A DNA stretch of 32,500 nt from Halisarca cf. caerulea (lineage: Eukaryota; Porifera; Demospongiae; Chondrillida; Halisarcidae). Below the pieces are notes generated by a model, which saw nothing but the letters and a program-made list of their open reading frames with translations, ran no database searches and was not told the origin of the DNA. Position numbers and translations under genes: made by a program. Shown here in pieces: positions 20,818-31,794 of this stretch. The first letter of the stretch is position 1. Each line of letters starts with the position of its first letter. Location: the NCBI GenBank assembly GCA_963170055.1, contig CAUJGJ010000190.1:1-32500 (forward strand). Reading direction: 5' to 3'.

Positions 20818-22558
20818 TCATAAACCACATCTTGTATCAGGCACTTCTTGAACTCCATTTTGTTGCAGGTCAAAGTGCCCGTCTTATCAGAGAAAATGTA
20901 ACGAACTTGTCCCAACTCCTCGTTCAGATTAGACGTGCGAGCTTTGGTGGGCACATCAGCCACTGGGTTATACATCTCCATGTCCTTAGGGAGTGTGTCA
21001 AAATATGCCAGTGAGCATGGTGTACATACGTGCACAATAAGGAACATAAATACACACTACAGTACGTCTGGTGTACACATGAAATGCCAAATTTTGGTGA
21101 CACAAAAATTTTATAAGTCCCCTCATTTTAAGGTGAACAGAAATATTCTCAATTAGAAGTTGTGATGGCAGCCATCTTGCTATTGCATAAGTACTGTAGT
21201 AAACCATGACATTCACATATAGTGTTCATGAAGGAAGTTTATTCGCAAAATTTATGAATATTGTTAGTGGTCATGACGTTTCACAGTGTGCACTATACAC
21301 ATAAGCTTACAAATACACACATAGTCATACCATATTGAAGATGAAAAGTACTACAGTATATCTACGTACTGTACACACAAAGGAACTTGATGGCACACAC
21401 ACAAAGGAATTTGATGGCACACACACACACAGAATGAACTTGATGGCACACACACACAAAGGAACTTGATGGCACACACACACAAAGGAACTTGATGGCA
21501 CACACACAAAGGAGCTTGATGGCACACACACACAGAATGAACTTGATGGCTGTACATACCTGACTTATCCAAAAAGCCTGTATGAACTTGACAATCTGTG
21601 CAAATCGCAAGATAAACATTGTAACATTACAACAAGTAATAAATTATACATGAACTTGGACGCATACATACATATGTATGTACATGTACAACAAAGAATA
21701 CACACTCTCCACAAATCATACAAACAGTCGCACTGCTTGCATGCACATTGGGCAGACTTGCACATGTTCTAATGTGCGGCTGCACTACAACAAAGTGGAC
21801 CCCTCTTAATCGCACAGTAACACTTAAAAGAATAATCTGACTAAAGATTTGGATAAGTTTTATCTTTGGACAGATAACGCATGTCACAATTTTTCATCCA
21901 CAATCATTCAATTGAATTAGAATTGAATGATTGTGATTGTTGATGAAAAATTGTGACATGCGTCATCTGTCCAAAGATAAAACTCATCCAAATCGATCTA
22001 TGTAGCATGTCAAAGAATTTCTACAACTAAATCTGACTAAAGCTTTATATATCAACTGAGCCGCCTAACCCCCCTCCCCCCCCTCAGCTAGTACAGGTAT
22101 AATGTACTTGACAAGGGCCTATGGTATATATTGTAAATACATACATATATGAATTCACAGCAGCCCATTTGTAATGTCAAAGTAACAGTCGTACAGTGAA
22201 CCCCTTTAATCCAGACCCTGCTTGAATTACAGACACCCCTTTATTACGGATACATGCCACTGGAACCGAATGATTCACTATGCTTTGCCATAGTACATCT
22301 TTATCCTCTGAAATGAGGCCACCTCAATAATCACGACAGTCATTTCTGGCCCCAAGGTGTCCGGAACAGTAGATTTCACTGTACATACAGTACACACATA
22401 CGTACCTCCACAGTCACCACCAAGCTGATGGGAACGAAGTTGTTGTACAGGATCATGAACTGGCAAATTGAGAGGATAAAATACCCCAACACAGCTCCAC
22501 TGACACAGCCTGCAGGAGAGCAATGACAGGTGTACATACATCATACATGCACACACGT

Positions 22559-22613
<55 letters not shown>

Positions 22614-22689
22614 TGCACACACACACACGCACACGCACACACACGCATGCACACACAAACATACACACACACGTACGCATGCATGCGCA

Positions 22690-22736
<47 letters not shown>

Positions 22737-22789
22737 ACACACATACACACACACACACACACACATACAAACACACACACACACACACA

Positions 22790-22829
<40 letters not shown>

Positions 22830-24462
22830 CACACACATGGTTGCAAATATGTACACGTGTATATACAATATACACACTCATATATGTACTACAGTATACC
22901 AACACACTGTACTGTATTCACAACACCACAACTATTGCACAAACACCCACACAAACACAGAACGTAACATGCTGCACACTGCGAGGTAAACACTTCACAT
23001 ACTTGTATTTGCCGGCAGATAGAAATGCCTGTTCTCATTTGTTTCACGATCGAAATCTACGTATAAAAGGCCAAGAAAAGTTTCCACATACAGTTATCAC
23101 AGGACATACATGACTATATGTACAAGTACGTATGCATCTACATGCTTAAACAGTATAAAGCATGTACTGTACATACGTATGTACTGTACATACGTATGTA
23201 CAGTACATTACACACACTATACAGTCTGATTGGTCTAGGTGCACGCCCTGCAGTACTCGCTACCCATGTATGTGGGGCTAGCGGGTAGACTAACACACCA
23301 CTATACAGTACTGTGCAGGAACAGCAGCTAAGGTACAGTACGTATGTATGTACAGTATACATGTCAACAGTATATTACACTATTCAAGCAAATGCAATAG
23401 AGGTACGTAGGCAGAATAATGCACTGCAACAGCTCCAATACCTGATGTAAGCATACATACATATCTTCACATTTAAATGCATACGGTGTCATACAAACTC
23501 AATACTGTTCGTATGTATAAAAGTTAACACAGTAACTACTCATGAGTACCCTGACAATACCCAACAACCCTATTGCATGCAACGCCAATAACAACAACAG
23601 TGTCAGCATCAACAAAAACAACAGCAGTGTCAACAACAACAACAACATATCAACTCACATGTGCAGCTCCACACTGTGTCTGCCACAGCACTGAGTGTGG
23701 ACAGGACGATGAGTATTCCAAACAGGATGATGACCTTTGGCGTGGAGACATTGAAACACAACAGTCAACGGGAGAGACAAGAAACACGTACTGTACATAC
23801 TAGAAGAGGTAAGCAATATGTGTATACTAGAGTGGAGTCTGGATAAGACAAATTGCTAGTGACAGCAAAAATAATTCCATGCACTTATCAGAACTTCCAC
23901 TTAACAGTTTGTTTACTGTGCATTAATATTGAATGAGTAGGGACAGACAAACTCATTCAACTTATCCAGAACTTCCGGTTAAGCAAGTTCGACTTAAGTG
24001 GACTACACTGTATAATATTCAGTATCACAGTGTCGTCCCCCCCCCCCCTTAGTATACTCACAAGGTACCACCATCATTAAATTCTGAAATATAAGCTCTA
24101 TCAATTTAATTCTTCTACTATTGGCTACTACCTACTCTTCTATTAAGTCTATTCTAGAATATCAATGCCATCAGATTAAGACCACCTGTCTACAGAGACC
24201 ACCTTCATTCAGCCCCTGAGTATGTCCTACACAGATGTACAACTCTACACTGCCCACAGCAGCAGTGCGGCCTCACCAGCTTGTCAATAGTCCTGTCCAT
24301 CGTGGACCTCTTCAGAGGTGTGCTGTGAGTGTTCATGAGCAGTTTACTCTCATGTCCAGTGTAGACCACAAAACCTGAGTGGATGTGAATTTAGATGTGC
24401 TTGTGATATGTGCATATGTACGTATGTTTGTGAATGTACTGTACATTGAGTTGAGGTGAATA

Positions 24463-24509
<47 letters not shown>

Positions 24510-24526
24510 TGCGTGTGTGTGTGTGT

Positions 24527-24561
<35 letters not shown>

Positions 24562-27203
24562 CGTGTGCGTGTGTACGCACATGTGCATTGTTCTGCATAA
24601 TATGCATGTACACACATACATACTACATACATACACCTGTCAACAATGGTGCTGTAGTTAATAATATCCACGTTCACGAGTGCAACATCTAATGTACAGG
24701 ACTCACCACACACATCTCATGTACAGGACTCACCACACACATCTCATGTACAGGACTCACCACACACATCTCATGTACAGGACTCACCACACACATCTCA
24801 TGTACAGGACTCACCACACACATCTCATGTACAGGACTCACCACACACATCTCATGTACAGGACTCACCACACACATCTCATGTACAGGACTCACCACAC
24901 ACATCTCATGTACAGGACTCACCGTACACATACTCTGTGTTCCTCAGCTGTGCTCCACGAAGGAGAATGTTCTCGGGTAATATTGGAAGAAATCTGCATA
25001 AATGCACAGAATACCTTAACACCAAGTAAGGGTGAACAGTGAAACCTATATAACAAGGACACCAATGGGACCACAGTAAGCTGTCCTGTATATGGAGGTG
25101 TCCTTATTTCAGAGGATTCAATTGTACACATGTCAATGTGAGGGATGTCAAATGAGGCAAAACAGTGATGTCCTGTTAAAGGAGACAACTGTGTTCTGGA
25201 GGTGTCCTTTCATAATGGTTTCACCGAATATACATATACATACGTATGTACACTATCGTAAAACTTCACGCAAAGAAGACGAAGAAAGCTAAAGATAAAC
25301 CATCCACAGCACACACCTCTCGCCATGCAATTCCAAATTTCCAGAGAACTCGTAAAGCTGGGAGTTAGGTCCTTCACAGTTCACGAGACCCTAAGCAATA
25401 GTAACAGTAGCAGTAGACACAAGCAGGCGTACTGCAGAAGTACAGTACATAGTACATCAGATGGCGTGCTGCATACGGTACAAGTACATACACAATACAG
25501 TGTCTTTGAAATGGGTGGATCAGTGGAGCCTGCATCTTCACAAACCAATATACAGCAGGTGCATACATGCATACATACGTACACAATGTTAAACACATAC
25601 ATACGTACATGTATGTACGTACGTATGTGTATACTTGACATAGTGACACTGACTATATTGACCCACGCCAACCTACGCAAGTACGTACCTTAAGTTTATG
25701 GAAATCTTCCGGTTTCTTGGATTTGGTAATGATGTGCGACTGTGCAGCAGAAGAGAGGAATGAGGCATGCAATGTTCAATGTACAGAGGAACACAGAGGT
25801 GTACAGAGGAGCACAGAGGTGTACAGAGGAGTACAGATGTGTACAAAGGAGCACAGACGTGTACAGAGGAGCACAGAGGTGTACAGAGGAGCACAGAGGT
25901 GTACAGAGGAGTACAGATGTGTGCAGAGGAGCACAGATGTGTACAGAGGAGCACAGATGTGTACAGAGGAGTACAGATGTGTACAGAGGAGTACAGATGT
26001 GTACAAAGGAGCACAGACGTGTACAGAGGAGTACAGACGTGTACAGAGGAGCACAGATGTGTGCAGAGGAGCACAGATGTGTACAGAGGAGCACGGATGT
26101 GTGTAGAAGAGCACGGATGTGTACAGAGGAGCACAGAGGTGTACAGAGGAGCACAGACGTGCACAGAGGAGCACAGATGTGTACAGAGGAGCACAGATGT
26201 GCACAGAGGAGCACAAACGTGCACAGAGACGTGCACAGAGGAGCACAGACGTGTACAGAGGAGCACAGATGTGTACAGAGGAGCACAGACGTGTACAGAG
26301 GAGCACAGACGTGCACAGAGGAACACAGACGTGTACAGAGGAGCACAGATGTGTACAGAGGAGCACGGATGTGTACAGAGGAGCACGGATGTGTACAGAG
26401 GAGCACGGATGTGTACAGAGGAGCACGGATGTGTACAGTGGAGCACAGAGGTGTACAGAGGAGCACAGACGTGCACAGAGGAGCACAGATGTGTACAGAG
26501 GAGCACAGACGTGCACAGAGGAGCACAGAGGTGTACAGAGGAGCACAGACGTGCACAGAGGAGCACAGACATGCACAGAGGAGCACAGATGTGCACAGAG
26601 GAGCACAGACGTGCACAGAGGAGCACAGACGTGTACAGAGGAGCACGGACGTGTACAGAGGAGCACGGATGTGTACAGAGGAGCACGGATGTGTACAGAG
26701 GAGCACGGATGTGTACAGAGGAGCACGGATGTGTACAGAGGAGCACGGATGTGTACAGAGGAGCACGGATGTGTACAGAGGAGCACGGATGTGTACAGAG
26801 GAGCACGGATGTGTACAGAGGAGCACAGACGTGCACAGAGGAGCACAGATGTGTACAGAGGAGCACAGATGTGTACAGAGGAGCACAGACGTGCACAGAG
26901 GAGCACAGATGTGTACAGAGGAGCACAGATGTGTACAGAGGAGCACAGATGTGTGCAGAGGAGCACAGATGTGTGCAGAGGAGCACAGATGTGTACAGAG
27001 GAGCACAGATGTGTACATAAGTACGTATATACTGTAGTTAGTCAGGAGACAAAGAATAGCAAAAACAAAACCAGCCAAATATACTGTATGCACTTCATTC
27101 TTGCAGGGTGAAACTATTGTGGATCTTTGATTTTAGCAATTTTCATATTTTTAGGGCTGCGGAAGCCCCTATATTATTTTCATTTCGGAAGTGTAACGCT
27201 CTA

Positions 27204-27261
<58 letters not shown>

Positions 27262-28334
27262 TATATATATGTAACAGGAAGTAGGCGAATAAAAATGGCT
27301 GCTGAAAGAAAAGAAGACTTTAACAAGCAACAGTTTATCATTGCAACAATGGTATCAGGTTTACGAAGAAGTTTTATCCTTCAAATTTGTATTTTTCACC
27401 TTCGTTGGAATTTTGAAGAAAATTCGCTACATTTTGGCAAAGTTTCAGCCACGTTTTTATCCTAAAGAGAAACTGAAACTGCAAAAAAGTAGTATTCGCA
27501 AGTAATTCGGGACGAGGAGCGGCAGCCCCACACTTTTTGTACCCGAAGTACTTGTTTTATAATAGTGGACGGCCATGTTTTGCCATTGCACAAGAGTCTG
27601 ATCTAAACTTTTGCAGGTGTAAAGTTTGGCGGATGGATTCCAATATGCAAAAACCACAAATATAAAAATGCACAAAAATTAAGGCACATACGGTAGTTGA
27701 GAATCAACAGTAAGCATTGCAAGCCAAGAGCAAACAGAACCACATCAGAGCCTGCTGTAATGTACACTGTACAAGCCTGTCCCCTTATTGCAACACTCAA
27801 GGTCTAAGTACAGTAGAAGTACGTAGCTACTGCATTTGCTTATAGTACGTAGTAACCACATACAGAATAGATGCTATGCGGGGTTTCCTAACACAAGGTG
27901 CATGAAGTAACAATCCAATCACAGGCTGACTGCTCGTCAGATACAAAGCAGTCACTTGTACACTGCACATACTGTGCATACATACATACGTACATACATA
28001 CATACATACATACATACATACATACAACAGTACATATGGACAAAATGGAGCAAATTTGGCATATGCAGTATGTACGCATGTACAAACACCAAGTAAAGCA
28101 AACACACAGTTCACACACTCGTCTCAGCTTGAGGTTGATCTCGCCATCCAGGTTAGCCGTCTGTATGTAGCAAATCCCATCCTTCTCACTACCAGAGGGA
28201 AGTTGTGAAAACACATTAATTGATGGGACAATGTCCGTACACCACTGGGTGGACATTACAAACATACGTACATGCTGCATCCATTCAATAATAAATACAA
28301 CACATACACGCACACATGCACGTGTGCAAGCACA

Positions 28335-28405
<71 letters not shown>

Positions 28406-30045
28406 GCTTGCAAGGCAGACCAGGTCAGCAGGGAAGTTCTCTCTGTTGTTCACTCTCACAATGTCTCCAGCCAACACTTGTTTCCATAGCACTGTCTGAG
28501 TCGTCCCTCCTCTCAAGACTGCAGTAGACACAATTCACACATAAGTGTGTACGTACTTTATATACGTACGTTCGTACATACAGTACATATGTATGTACAT
28601 ATGTACTGTAAAAGCACTGTAGATACGTATGAATGTGACATATCCAGTGAACCCTCTTATAAAAAACTCCCCGAATAGCAGAAGACTCTCTACAACAGAC
28701 TGCTTTTGTGGGAGCAGATAGATTACCATGTGCATAAAATAAGCACTGAGTAGTGGAAACCTACGTAGCTCTGTATAACAAACTGTTTTTCAGGTCCCAA
28801 AGTGTCTGTTATAGAGAGGTTCCCCTGTACTAAGCAGCTGTTCACACACACTGTATGGGATACTTGAGTATGTACACACAGTGCAAGCTTGTACAAATCG
28901 CACACACGTGTATTCGTATGTATACAAAAGTTTGCTATACACATGTACATACAGTACATACACATGTACGCACAATACATGCGTACGTATGCATTACTGA
29001 AGTACAGGACACCACATACAGAACACACTGTGCATACATACATATTTGGACACTGTACAAACATACAAACATGCTGACCTTCAATTCTCTTTCGGTTAAT
29101 CTTTCTGTCAGCATAGTGCCTTTTCTACGGAACAAAACGTTGAAGACAATAGCATGAACCATGATACTCATGTGCACATCTTGTTCAAGCTGATTCGTGT
29201 AAGCCATCTGAGCACACAAATTATATTTCTAATGTTAACTCCTTAAACTAACAATGGAGACATGCAATGTCTCTTTAGATACACATACTTTACAAGAAAG
29301 TGAGGAAACTTTCAGTATTATTTCGATCAAATCATTACTCAAAAATTAATTAATGTTGTTGCAATGATTAATCATTACAACAAAAATCCACATGGCTTTG
29401 ATGACACACTGATTTGATGATTTACAGTACAAACAAGAGTTGCTACAACAATCACATGTCATCGCCAGTGAAAGTGTCCCGGGTGGCCAAAGTTACATAC
29501 AAAATTTATGAGAACAACTGTGCAACTGGCATCATTGACTCACCAGGTCCTCAATCACTTCTTTGATGGCCGCAATGGACAGAACGATGGAGAGAGGGAC
29601 GATGGTTGTGAATCGGCCGGTTGGGGACACACCGGGAATTTGCTACAAAAGAAGACAAACACTTCAAGAATAGCATGAACACAGAAAAACTAGGTACAGT
29701 AGGCGTAGGAACCTGGGGGGCAGGGGGGGGGGGGGCACTTGCCCCTGCCCCCCCCCCCCCAAAAAAAAGATCTACGTGTTCATTTTTAAAAAATCAAAAA
29801 ATCTGAACTATTGTTTAACGGGTAGGTCAAATGTATGGAAAGTTTTAATGGAATTCACTACCCAAGAAAGGGCGGTATCCAGCCACCTCGTGCCTCCCTA
29901 ACGGACCTAATGGTTGTAGAAGCCTAGGGCAACCCAACCTAGCCTAGTTAGTCTGGAAAGGAGGTCTTATGCCTTCAGCAGCAGACATTATGGTCAAAGA
30001 AGTCTAGGGCAACCAAATAATAAACAATTAAACAATAGTTATAAC

Positions 30046-30094
<49 letters not shown>

Positions 30095-31228
30095 AAACCT
30101 GCAAGATGATGATCATGACAAAATACAAGTTAAACAATTTCCGAAATTGCTCAAAAAGAATCTTTGGCACAAAGTTCAGAAGGGTATACTTGCCAGTACT
30201 GTAGCAGACACACATAAAGCAAACATTTGTAAACACATAAGACCACATCTCAATCATCCATCATGACCATGTCACATGCATCTTAACAAACAATCATAGC
30301 AATTCAAATACACATTTACAATGCCTTCAGGACTGCATTTAGGGGCAGGAAGGGGAAATCCCCTCCACCATCTATGTACCCTACAGACAACCTCAGACCC
30401 CCAAAACACCACCTCTTCTTTTGAATGACCTGAAGATTCATTATGGCAAAATATAGTGAGCCATTTTGTTCCAGTGTCTTGTGTCTGGATTAGAGGGGTG
30501 TCCGAAATTCAGGGGTCTGGATTAGAGGGGTGTCTGAAATTCAGGGGTCTGGATTAGAGGGGTGTCTGAAATTCAGGGGTCTGGATTAGAGGGGTGTCTG
30601 CAATTCAGGGGTCTGGATTAGAGGGGTGCCTACAATCAGGGGTCTGGATTAGAGGGGTGTCTGCAATTCAGGGGTCTGGATTAGAGGGGTGCCTACAATC
30701 AGGGGTCTGGATTAGAGGGGTGTCTGCAATTCAGGGGTCTGGATTAGAGGGGTGTCTGCAATTCAGGGGTCCGGATTAGAGGGGTGTCTGCAATTCAGGG
30801 GTCTGGATTAGAGGACTGTCTGCAATTCAGGGGTCTGGATTAGAGGGGTTCCACTATTACGTATGAGGCACATGTTGGACAACATCCCTCAAGAATTTCA
30901 TGAATAACTGTATGAAGAAGTACAAACCTGATATAATTGTTTGGGAAGCCAACATTCTCCTCTGGATGGTTGAAATAGACATCTCTTTGCACATTGCTTT
31001 CTTCTTTAGTGATCTTCTTGTTGCAAAACGACTTCAGAATCTGATTTCGTACCATTCTGAGCAACTCCACAAGCATAACCAGGGCACGAAGAGCTGTCCC
31101 ACGTATCCACAATAACACTGTGTTCCATCCATTCCCCCTCGCACCTCCTCCAGGCCCACCATCAGGCCCTTCTGTTGAATGATACGATTTGAATACTTTT
31201 TCACCATCAAGCGATTCATCCACAGAAC
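20818..31228 (-). CDS. P4-ATPase lipid flippase, ATP8A-like, N-terminal half (15 exons)
   Basis: P4-ATPases flip aminophospholipids to the cytosolic leaflet. Exons, in transcript order: 31228-30928, 30198-30099, 29642-29544, 29124-29079, 28518-28404, 28188-28119, 25739-25689, 25390-25317, 24993-24923, 24374-24277, 23734-23659, 23056-23003, 22509-22406, 21595-21560, 20984-20818. All are GT-AG with matching phases, about 487 residues. Landmarks: [17 protein letters not shown] before TM1; [33 protein letters not shown] in the actuator domain where LDGET is usual; [35 protein letters not shown] in TM4; [11 protein letters not shown]; and [10 protein letters not shown] with the phosphorylated Asp. 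The family is usually about 1,150 residues. The first exon starts in phase 1, so an upstream exon lies beyond 31229. The last exon ends with a consensus donor (GTGAGT), but no further exon is visible before the opposite-strand array. Confidence 0.9.
21373..21550. repeat. 25-29-bp minisatellite beside flippase exon 14
   Basis: Seven copies of a GGAACTTGATGGC(AC)n unit end about 10 bp from the donor of the exon at 21560-21595. In the sense direction the unit holds TCAAGTTCAT, identical to ten bases near the start of that exon, so it may have been seeded by exon sequence. Confidence 0.8.
21847..21993. mobile_element. 147-bp near-perfect hairpin element
   Basis: Two arms of about 66 bp, from ATTTGGATAAGTTTTATC to GATAAAACTCATCCAAAT, are inverse copies with few mismatches around a CAATTGAATT centre. 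AATCTGACTAAAG occurs on both sides (about 21833 and 22031). It lies in the intron between the exons at 22406 and 21595 and has no coding capacity. Confidence 0.75.
22192..22384. mobile_element. Dispersed repeat with GTACAGTGAA ends
   Basis: GTACAGTGAA and TTCACTGTAC bound 193 bp. The interior TTTAATCCAGACCCTG and ACAGACACCCCT resemble the 32-bp minisatellite at 30487-30850. Probably a non-autonomous element. Confidence 0.6.
22549..22840. repeat. Long interrupted (CA)n tract
   Basis: About 290 bp of CA with CG, TA and ATGC interruptions. In the flippase transcript it reads as UG repeats and ends about 40 bp before the exon at 22509. Confidence 0.95.
23831..24012. repeat. Dispersed repeat with GTGGAGTCTGGATAAG start
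   Basis: It starts AGTGGAGTCTGGATAAGAC and ends AAGTGGACTACACTGT. CTTATCCAGAACTTCCGG inside echoes the start in inverse form. No coding capacity. Confidence 0.45.
24464..24576. repeat. (TG)n microsatellite
   Basis: About 110 bp of TG with CG variants, in the flippase intron between the exons at 24923 and 24374. It reads as CA repeats in the transcript. Confidence 0.95.
24699..24923 (-). repeat. 27-bp minisatellite that copies a splice donor
   Basis: Eight 27-bp copies at 24699, 24726 and so on to 24888, plus the genuine site at 24915. The sense strand of each begins GTGAGTCCTGTACATGAG. This is the donor of the exon 24993-24923 with its downstream bases, so eight decoy donors follow the real one. 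Reading on in frame gives TGA inside the first unit. Confidence 0.9.
25036..25224. mobile_element. Dispersed repeat with ACAGTGAAACC ends
   Basis: ACAGTGAAACCTATATAAC at the left and ATAATGGTTTCAC at the right are roughly inverse. GGTGTCCTT motifs recur inside. Same family as 22192-22384. Confidence 0.5.
25784..27018. repeat. 20-bp minisatellite, about 62 copies
   Basis: The unit is GTGTACAGAGGAGCACAGAT with variants at the last bases (AGAC, AGAG, CGGAT). There is a half-unit slip near 26225 and a homogenised CGGAT block at about 26660-26820. Long frames are open on both strands only because the unit lacks stops. It lies in the flippase intron between the exons at 28119 and 25739. Confidence 0.95.
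27082..27695. mobile_element. MITE interrupted by a second inverted-repeat element
   Basis: The outer ends are TACTGTATGCACTTCATT and AATTAAGGCACATACGGTA. The outer element matches 17974-18190. An inner stretch (27154-27530) starts GGGCTGCGG and ends GCGGCAGCCCC, and includes a (TA)n(CA)n(TA)n tract at 27206-27271. Confidence 0.6.
27206..27271. repeat. (TA)n(CA)n(TA)n microsatellite
   Basis: TA, CA and TA runs follow one another inside the nested element. Confidence 0.9.
27977..28025. repeat. (CATA)n microsatellite
   Basis: Tetranucleotide CATA repeats with one CGTA interruption, in a flippase intron. Confidence 0.9.
28318..28403. repeat. (CA)n tract forming the donor side of a flippase exon
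   Basis: In the transcript this is (GU)n starting at the first intron base after exon 28518-28404 (AGCAG|GTGTGTGTG). The splice donor is therefore part of the microsatellite. Confidence 0.9.
28645..28830. mobile_element. Dispersed repeat with CCAGTGAACCC start
   Basis: CCAGTGAACCCTCTTATA at the left and TATAGAGAGGTTCCCCTG at the right are roughly inverse. Same family as 3119-3306. Confidence 0.55.
29698..29768. repeat. G-run and C-run hairpin
   Basis: CCTGGGGGGCAGGGGG and more G are followed by CACTTGCCCCTGCCCC and more C, then A8. The two halves can pair, and either strand could form a G-quadruplex. It may be the head of an interspersed element running to about 30020. Confidence 0.75.
30046..30094. 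repeat. (CA)n microsatellite at a flippase donor
   Basis: In the transcript it is a UG repeat starting a few bases after the donor at 30098 (CAG|GTTTGTGTATGTG). Confidence 0.95.
30487..30850. repeat. 32-bp minisatellite, about 11 copies
   Basis: The unit is GGATTAGAGGGGTGTC plus TGAAATTCAGGGGTCT, with CAATTCAGG and short variants. It lies about 77 bp downstream of the donor of the first visible flippase exon. Confidence 0.9.
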
Positions 31229-31343
31229 CTGTAGAAAGAAAGGAAACCCAATGGTGTGTTGAAGTTATAGAGGCTCAATAGCACCTACGTATATGGTAAC
31301 TTCCAAAATATACATAGACACTATTCTAAATACGTACATACAC

Positions 31344-31555
31344 ACCGTATAACACTAAATTTTTGAGGAGCTTGACTTTTGCATTTATCGAGGATGAGCG
31401 CTATAGCACAAAATTTGCACGCCGCAAAAGAATGGCACAGTTTGGTACATACGTAGGTATATACCAGCTGAAGGACGAACCCATGAAATATATTTCCACG
31501 AATATTTAAAAGCGGCCAACCACAAAAATTTAGCACTATACGGTACACTAATCTG
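31344..31555. mobile_element. About 212-bp MITE with ACCGTATA ends
   Basis: The left end is ACCGTATAACACTAAATTTT and the right end is the inverse of ACCGTATAGTGCTAAATTTT. No coding capacity. Confidence 0.7.
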
Positions 31556-31794
31556 ATACAACAAACTACAAAATGTACAAAATGTACAAATTTATGCATG
31601 TGAAAGTACACATTATGCAAATTTGCACAATTTAAGCCTTCAAAAATTATGCATGCAAACTATATTTATACACTTCCCTTCTACAGACTAGCAGGCTTTT
31701 TTGAAGTTGTATTTTAAGCAAGGGTGATTCCCTCACGTAATTTGCATAAATTAACATCACACATAAACTGTAGCTTTGTGGTATCACAGCTACA

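Noticed and set aside
21325..21619. Cys-rich minus-strand frames beside flippase exon 14
   Set aside because: They are a 25-29-bp tandem repeat; only the 36-bp exon within them is supported.
22278..23113. Frames of Thr-His or Cys-Val repeats at this and other CA/TG tracts
   Set aside because: They are dinucleotide microsatellites read as codons and hold no real protein signal.
24680..24940. CRISPR-like direct repeats
   Set aside because: The copies are contiguous with no spacers, and the organism is an animal.
24689..25042. Repeat protein with MCVVSPVHE or MYRTHHTHL units
   Set aside because: It is the 27-bp splice-donor minisatellite translated. The flippase frame reads TGA in the first unit.
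25673..27111. Very long open frames on both strands (330-465 codons)
   Set aside because: They are translations of a 20-bp tandem repeat whose unit lacks stops. Frames are open in several registers on both strands and the region lies in a flippase intron.
27295..27465. Frame starting [14 protein letters not shown]
   Set aside because: It lies in a nested non-coding element and resembles nothing I know. Other AAAATGGCTGCT starts (about 7 and 20144) do not continue with the same protein.
29079..29219. Minus-strand frame reading [16 protein letters not shown]
   Set aside because: The true exon (29124-29079) is in another frame and reads [15 protein letters not shown], which fits the family and the splice phases.
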